Below, one piece after another: positions 58,450 to 64,000 of a stretch of 64,000 bases of DNA. The stretch is from Auriscalpium vulgare (taxonomy: Eukaryota; Basidiomycota; Agaricomycetes; Russulales; Auriscalpiaceae). The notes under the pieces were generated by a model. That model was not told the DNA's origin. It made no database searches and saw only the letters and a list, made by a program, of their open reading frames with translations. Position numbers and translations under genes: made by a program. The stretch covers positions 744,001 through 808,000 of the forward strand of contig JAHBBC010000019.1 in the NCBI GenBank assembly GCA_019915015.1, read 5' to 3'. How positions within the stretch are numbered: position 1 is the first letter of the stretch; every line of letters begins with the position of its first letter.

Positions 58450-59614
58450 CTTTTGAATCATATCTGTAATGGGTGGTATACTTACTGACTGACATTGACG
58501 TTGATTGACTGACATGGACGGGTGACGTTCTTTTGCGGGCTTTTGTGGACACTTCACATCGGATGATACCCTATACTGTACTGTGTAGCACTTCTGTGTA
58601 CTAAGTTTTATCTAAGTGCTAGCCATGAGACATTTGCAGCCTGTTGTACCTGTCAAATTACACCGTGTCACATGCCCATGGTCCTTCAAGTCGTCTACGC
58701 TCTCTGGATACCTCCTTCTCTCAATATTGCTGCGCACCGCACTGGGAAAGACGTGCCAACACGCTGCATGGATATTGTCATCACGTCCCAAATCATCATA
58801 CCTTCGTGGATTGCACCTGGCCCCAGTTGGCTTTCAACTTGAGACAGCTTACTGACGGGGCAAGCGGCTTCCATCCAGCATCTGCTTCCCACACTTCCAG
58901 TATCTGCTTCTCACATCGCATGGGGCCACCATACAACTTATCCAGCCCCTTTGCGCTCCGCCCCTGGTTGGCGCGGTATCCGATGAATTAGGAGGTCATG
59001 GTGGATGGAGCTCGGAAGGTGCGCTCTGAAATTCTTGCATCAGGCAGACTAAGGCCGGAGCTCCTTTGGATCCGGATGGCCCATCACCGGCCGGACCGCT
59101 TACTGTAAATCGAGGTCTGCGACTTCTGCGATGTGACGATCTTGCAGACACTGAAACCGATGAGCGCGCTGGCAGTGGCTTGATCACTCTTGATCATCTG
59201 TCTTCCCCCGGGATGCTGTTCACATCATCATGCCTAGTGCGTACTCGGTAAATTACAAAAATGATGGATGCCGCCGAGCTACGTGTATTCCATATGGCTC
59301 ATCCGTCTGACTTGGTATCTGATCTCTAGCCGCCCACGAGCCGTGCACTGCTTCTCGGACTTCCACGACAACTGAACGACGGGAAAGGTCGATCATCGCA
59401 TTTGGCGCCCTCAGCGATCCAACTGCTCGGCCAACAGCATGCTCTCGGGTTCATGAATCAGTTCTGATTCATCGCTACCAGTTAGTAGGCGGCGATAGTT
59501 GTACTCCGTAACGTTGCCAAGACTCTCCAAGGCTACATCACTGTTTCAAGCTATGTCCGTCCGTCCGACGGTCACTTCAAGGGGAAGCGCTTCAGTTTCG
59601 CGCGCCAACGCGCC
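58450..59614. other. Intergenic, no gene seen
   Basis: Over 1 kb without supported coding sequence. The right end shares upstream blocks with the region before 62092 (TACATCACTGTT, CAGCT). Confidence 0.5.
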
Positions 59615-59674
59615 TATAAAAACGAAGATGCACAAGCCATCTCGAGCAGCTCGGTTGACCCGGTGTTCCCCCCC
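59615..59674 (+). promoter_or_regulatory. Conserved promoter block of secreted family (copy 2)
   Basis: TATAAAAACGAAGATG then CAGCTCGGTTGACCCGGTG and a C-run. Same order as copies 1 and 3, about 120 nt before the ATG. Confidence 0.65.
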
Positions 59675-59736
59675 ATTCTTTAACTTTATCGTTGACGACT
59701 TCATATTCTTTATCCTACTCTTCGTACCATCTCATA

Positions 59737-60700
59737 ATGCGTTCTACCCTCATCTTGTCCTCTGCTCTCCTCCTCATCGCTGGCCTTGTCAGCGCTATTC
59801 CCGTTCCTCAGGTGAACATTATATCTGCATGTTGTGTATGTATGCGACTGATCTTCAGCCTCTGCAGAACGAGCGTGGTCTGCTCGGTACCGTTGAGGAT
59901 GACGTTGAGAATGCTCTCGATGTGGGCACCGCTCACACCTGCGTGCTGCCGGACGCAATTGCTGACCATCATCGTCCTGTAGATATGCCCGAACTACAAT
60001 GCGGCAGACGTGGCCGACCTGTCGGCTCGGGATTTCGAGCTCATGGAGAAACGTGCCGGCGAGGAGTTCTGGTTCCGCTTCGAAGACCCCAGCGTCACGT
60101 CGGGCACCATCTTGCAGTTGAAGCCTCATGCCAAGGTATATGCAACTTGATGCTGGGCCCAGTCCACCTAGCTGATGCGTGCCTCTCAGAACTTCGACGA
60201 CCAGGCTTATAAGTGGATATCGAATGACATCTCGAAAGTTACTCGCGGTGAGCTACCCGTGATTAATGACATCGAGCTGTGCGTTAACGAGAGCACGGTC
60301 AGGTTCCATTAAGGGCAGAGTCGCCACTATGTTTGTCCTCCCAGCGGGCACTCGTGCACAGATTGTCGGAGCAGCGCAGAAGTTCGAGGTGACCAGCGAA
60401 GCACAGAAGGCCGCCGACTTCGTCACAAAGGACAACGAGCCCAATGACATCGGGATCAATGGCGTAGCGAATAACGCTGCCGGAGTTCTGCCTCTGGACG
60501 ACTTCCGGAGCAAGGTTATCCGCACCGTAGTGAAGCAGACGTCTGCAAAGGCGAAAGGGAAAGCCACGTATGTCTGTTATGTGTCTCGAGGTGAATGCAT
60601 GTCTGACACGGTGCCTAGATTCACGACGATCACGAAGGGCCAGAGCCCATCGAGCACGGCCAGCAAGTCGGATCAAAAAGCGATGGCCGCGTTCTGCTGA
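59737..60700 (+). CDS. Secreted Kex2-processed protein, family member 2
   Basis: 231 aa, six exons: 59737-59811, 59859-59921, 59983-60135, 60190-60247, 60303-60567 and 60619-60700. The signal peptide (LILSSALLLIAGLVSA) is about 20 residues. An acidic pro-region with ERGLLGTVEDDVENALD follows, then ICPNYNAADVADLSARDFE and the dibasic MEKR at residues 67-70, after which the mature chain starts AGEEFWFRFEDPS. Mature domain about 160 residues, few cysteines, with DDQAYKWISNDISKVTR, MFVLPAGTRAQIVGAAQKF, DFVTKDNEPNDIGING and VLPLDDFRSKVIRTV. Ends FC. I do not recognise the family. It is about 2.4 kb from member 3, in tandem. A candidate secreted effector or enzyme; no catalytic motif is evident. 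Confidence 0.85.
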
Positions 60701-61943
60701 TCCTGTTCCTGTATACTTACTCTAGTATCGTCATGAGATGTTTTCATTTCCAGTGAATTGTGTACCTTGATCGACATATATAACGTCCGGACTGCGGTGA
60801 CAGTCTTTTCGATTGGTGAGTATCGATGTCCGCCGCTCACGCAACCACAATATTTCGGTCGACGGCGGCGCGCCTGGCCCTGAGTATCGACGCGTCGACG
60901 CATCATTCCGCATAGTACCCTGTCCCCTGCACGGTTATGCTTTACGATTCATGTCCGTGAGCCCTCAGTACATCCTGCCCCATCTCAGTGGGCAAACTAC
61001 GACTGGACCTCAATGAGGCCTTGACTAGCGCCTTCCCTTTGAACTCAAGGACTGCACTGCGACTTTGACTGGAACTGCCTGCCTTCGCCAGCATCGCTTG
61101 GGGCGGGTCGGAAGTTTCAGGAGACAATGCGAAGAGCCACGGAAGCTGAAGCCTGACCCAGAGCTCGGACCCAGAGCTTGGACCCAGAGCTTGGAGGGGC
61201 CCCGAGCTTCAGTGGAGGCGAGGGGCGACGCTTGGGCGACGCGGTCATGCGGGTCCCGCGGTCCCGGGAAAGGCCGTCACATACCGGCTTTTTCCGCCTC
61301 ACTGGCACCGTAGTCACGGTGGCAGCCACTTCTACTTTTACTTAGCAGCAGAAGACTCATCACTGGCACCTTCAAATCATATCTTCGGGGTCTGCAACAG
61401 ACTGGCCTCCGAGGCTAGACTTGATATCTTCACCGTTGAAACTGGGCGAGCGACTTCCACTGGCAGACTGCATGCCTTCAGCACCTGATTCCATGTCGTC
61501 CTAGCGCGGGAGGATGGCCGCCAGGTTGGATGGAGAAAAGTGCGTTACGAAGGTCACATTACCTCCCGCTGTTTTTTTACGTGTTTTGCAGCTTCTCTGG
61601 GTCCGAATGGTCATTGTGTGATTTATTCCTGCCATCACCGGCGTGACCGTTATGTCAGTCAGACATTCGTCTGCGCAGTTGAACGACTTCTTCGAAATAT
61701 CTTGTGGGCAGGCAACCAATATCGAGGTTTGTGCTGGTCTTTTCCGATGTGACGATCCTGCAGGCAGCATGTGGCCACACAGCATGCTTTCTGACTTTAC
61801 GCTTCTCAGATCAGCTTGGAACCCGTCGCTACCCGCGAATAGGGCAGTGACTGCGGTGTTTCAGGTAATGTCGCCAACACGCCGAACGTTTCAGCATTAC
61901 ATCACTGTTACAGCTGTGTCTTGGTATGGGTTGATGTCAAGAC
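60701..61943. other. Intergenic between tandem secreted genes
   Basis: No gene seen. Contains a 13-bp tandem repeat (61155-61193). Confidence 0.5.
61155..61193. repeat. 13-bp tandem repeat, three copies
   Basis: GACCCAGAGCTYG repeated three times in non-coding DNA. Confidence 0.85.
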
Positions 61944-62012
61944 TATAAAAATGAAGAGAGACGGGGCAATATCGACCAGCTCGGTTGATCCGCTGTTCCC
62001 CCCCCCCCCCCC
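61944..62012 (+). promoter_or_regulatory. Conserved promoter block of secreted family (copy 3)
   Basis: TATAAAAATGAAGAG, then CAGCTCGGTTGATCCGCTG, then a run of 15 C. The run is 7 C in copy 2 and absent in copy 1. Confidence 0.65.
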
Positions 62013-62091
62013 TCCCTTGTCTCTGTTCATTTCTATACAGAGTCGTTGACGACTTTGAACGTCCTTATCTCATTCTTCGTACTATCTCATA

Positions 62092-63045
62092 ATGCTTTCC
62101 ACCCTCATTTTCTCATCTGCTCTCCTCGTCGTGGCTGGCCTTGTCAGCGCGCTTCCAGTTCCACAGGTGATCATCATATTTGTATGTTGTATATGAGTAT
62201 GCGACTGACCTTCAGCCTCTTCAGAACGAGCGTGGTCTTCTCGGTACCGTTGAGAACGCACTTAATGTGGGCAGGCCTCACATTTGCGTGCTGCCGGCCA
62301 TGCTGACCATCATCGTCCTGTAGATATGCCCGAACTACAATGCGGCAGACCTGGCCGACCTGTCGGCTCGGGACTTCGAGCTCATGGAGAAGCGTGCCGG
62401 CGAGGAGTTCTGGTTCCGCTTCGAAGACCCCAGCGTCATTACGACGGGCAAAATCTTGCAATTGAAGCCACATGCCACGGTCTGGGAGCCTCGTATTTGC
62501 CTCGGTCCAGCTAGCTGACGCCTGCCTTTCAATTTAGACCTTTGATGACCAGGCTTATAAGTGGATATCGAATGACATCTCGAAAGTTACTCGCGGTGAG
62601 CTTCCCGTGATCAATGTCATCGAGCTGTGCGTTAACGAGAGCACGGTCAGGTTCCATTAAGGGCAGAGTCGCCACTATGTTTGTCCTCCCAGCGGGCACT
62701 CGTGCACAGATTGTCGGAGCAGCGCAGAAGTTCGAGGTGACCAGCGAAGCACAGAAGGCCGCCGACTTCGTCACAAAGGACAACGAGCCCAATGACATCG
62801 GGATCAATGGCGTAGCGAATAACGCTGCCGGAGTCCTGCCTCTGGACGTCTTCCGGAACAAGGTTATCCGCACCGTCGTAAAGCAGACGTCTACAAAGGC
62901 GAAAGGAAAAACCACGTACGTCTGTTGTGTGTCTCAATGTGAATGCATGGCTGACACGACGCCTAGATTCACGACAATCGTTAAGGGCAAGGCATCGAAC
63001 ACGGGCAGCAAGTCGGATCAAAAACTGATGTCTTCGTTTTGCTGA
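62092..63045 (+). CDS. Secreted Kex2-processed protein, family member 3
   Basis: 227 aa, six exons: 62092-62166, 62216-62266, 62324-62479, 62538-62595, 62651-62915 and 62967-63045. Signal peptide ends LVSAL. The pro-region is four residues shorter than in member 2 (lacks part of the DDVEN stretch). MEKR then AGEEFW is retained. Exon 5 is almost identical to member 2 at the nucleotide level, including the preceding intron, while exons 1-2 and the tail differ more. This suggests recent duplication or gene conversion. Ends SSFC. Same unknown function as members 1 and 2. Confidence 0.85.
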
Positions 63046-63701
63046 TGCTATCATGTATGCCTGGAATCGTCATGAGATTTTATTTTCATTTCTAGTTACA
63101 TAATTGCGCGACATACGAGTCATCTTTTCTGTCAATGGCCACCGGTCACCTGTTTCTGGGCTTCCTCTGTTTTGACATTGCTGCATCACCACGGTCAACA
63201 CACAGGCACCGGATACGTCCGAAAGTAGGACGCTAGAGTTGCAAGGAGTTGCCTCTGCGCATGGTCTTCGAAATCTTGCCGCTTTCACAGCGCTTGCCGA
63301 TGCGCGAGTGACGAAATTTCTCCGCGCTCGTCATCCCCGTATGTACCTCATCGAACCGCCGGGCCCGGTTCGACCGTATAAGAGCCATGTGAGCTTGAAG
63401 CAGGCGCGTGGACGGCATGTGGTCGACTCATACCTTTGCAATCTCTTACACATCGGACGGCAGATGGGTCCGACGATGAAGTGCAGTGGTTCTGTGCGTC
63501 ATTGAGCGGCGACTATCATAGTGGTGATAGCAGTGAACTGTGTTCAACCGACGGATACAAGCGTCACCTGCGGAGAAGGGGGAGAAATCATGACACAAGA
63601 TTGATTCGGAGGAGACGATAAGTCGTCCCAATCGTGTAAAACAGAAGTATCGTTATAAAGAGCTCTTACTAAAAGAAAGATAATCGTGAAATCATTTGCA
63701 C
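63046..63701. other. Intergenic, convergent 3' ends
   Basis: No supported gene. Confidence 0.5.
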
Positions 63702-64000
63702 TCATGCCTTCTCGTCGTTATAGACTTGGTCATCAAACTTCTCTTTGCTGCTGTCCTCGGTGTGCAGGTAGCGGGTGAGACCGATGCGCTCCGCAATCTC
63801 GGTCTGCCGCTCTTGGTCCGCCACAGCCGTGCCGGCAGCATCGCCGAACACTTCGTCCATCTCTTCCAGGGTAAGGCCCTTCGTCTCCGGCACCTACACG
63901 GCGAGGTGACCCCGATCAGATTTCATATCAGCAGGAATGTAGGACAGGGGCACGTACGAAGAACATGACGAAAAGGCCACCCAGGAATGTAAAGGCGCCG
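63702..64000 (-). CDS. MFS sugar transporter, C-terminal end (continues beyond window)
   Basis: Two exon pieces: 64000-63958 (membrane segment ending LGGLFVMFF) and 63893-63702, separated by a 64-nt intron. VPETKGLTLEEMDEVFGD is the PETKG signature that closes the twelfth helix of sugar porters. A charged cytoplasmic tail follows, ending NDEKA. It probably transports hexoses or related sugars across the plasma membrane; the substrate is not determinable from the tail. Confidence 0.9.

Overview
The window comes from a filamentous basidiomycete, most likely an Agaricomycete (wood-decay or litter mushroom lineage). The reasons are short GT-AG introns of about 45-60 nt in nearly every gene, typical Agaricomycete families (CipC/DUF3759, DUF6697, fungal F-box and BTB proteins, a membrane GH5 exo-beta-1,3-glucanase), and basidiomycete-style hAT and Copia elements. 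Gene models below were spliced by hand from reading frame, splice sites and family knowledge. No search was run.

Layout. 0-12 kb: end of an MFS transporter, a BTB/POZ protein, a seven-exon cytochrome P450, two tandem F-box paralogues and a peroxiredoxin-like enzyme. 12-25 kb: a secreted Kex2-type protein, the ISWI chromatin-remodelling ATPase, a small conserved hypothetical protein, a broken DUF6697 gene and COG8. 25-31.6 kb: a PLC-delta type phospholipase C with at least one frame break, then a Copia-type gag with no pol. 31.9-37.2 kb: a structurally complete 5.29-kb hAT transposon with an 8-bp target duplication, 20-bp terminal inverted repeats, a BED/hAT transposase and a second ORF resembling a Ulp1 (C48) peptidase.

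37-45 kb: compact housekeeping genes. Prefoldin subunit 6 and the SNARE VTI1 are divergent and both carry small indels. A small membrane protein, MIC10 and a NAT9-type acetyltransferase follow, enclosed by a pair of ~0.8-kb inverted repeats. Next is a membrane protein with two Spa2-homology repeats. 45-55 kb: two more F-box proteins and three CipC/DUF3759 paralogues with shared upstream and downstream segments, i.e. a local duplication zone. 55-64 kb: the GH5 glucanase, two further members of the secreted Kex2-type family, and the edge of an MFS sugar transporter.

Two themes stand out. First, lineage-specific families expand here (secreted Kex2-type proteins x3, CipC x3, F-box x4), with promoter blocks conserved along with the coding sequence. 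Second, several genes expected to be essential or well conserved carry one- or two-base indels, often in short homopolymers. This points to consensus-sequence errors in parts of the assembly and should temper any pseudogene call. The most interesting single object is the intact hAT element carrying a Ulp1-like gene.
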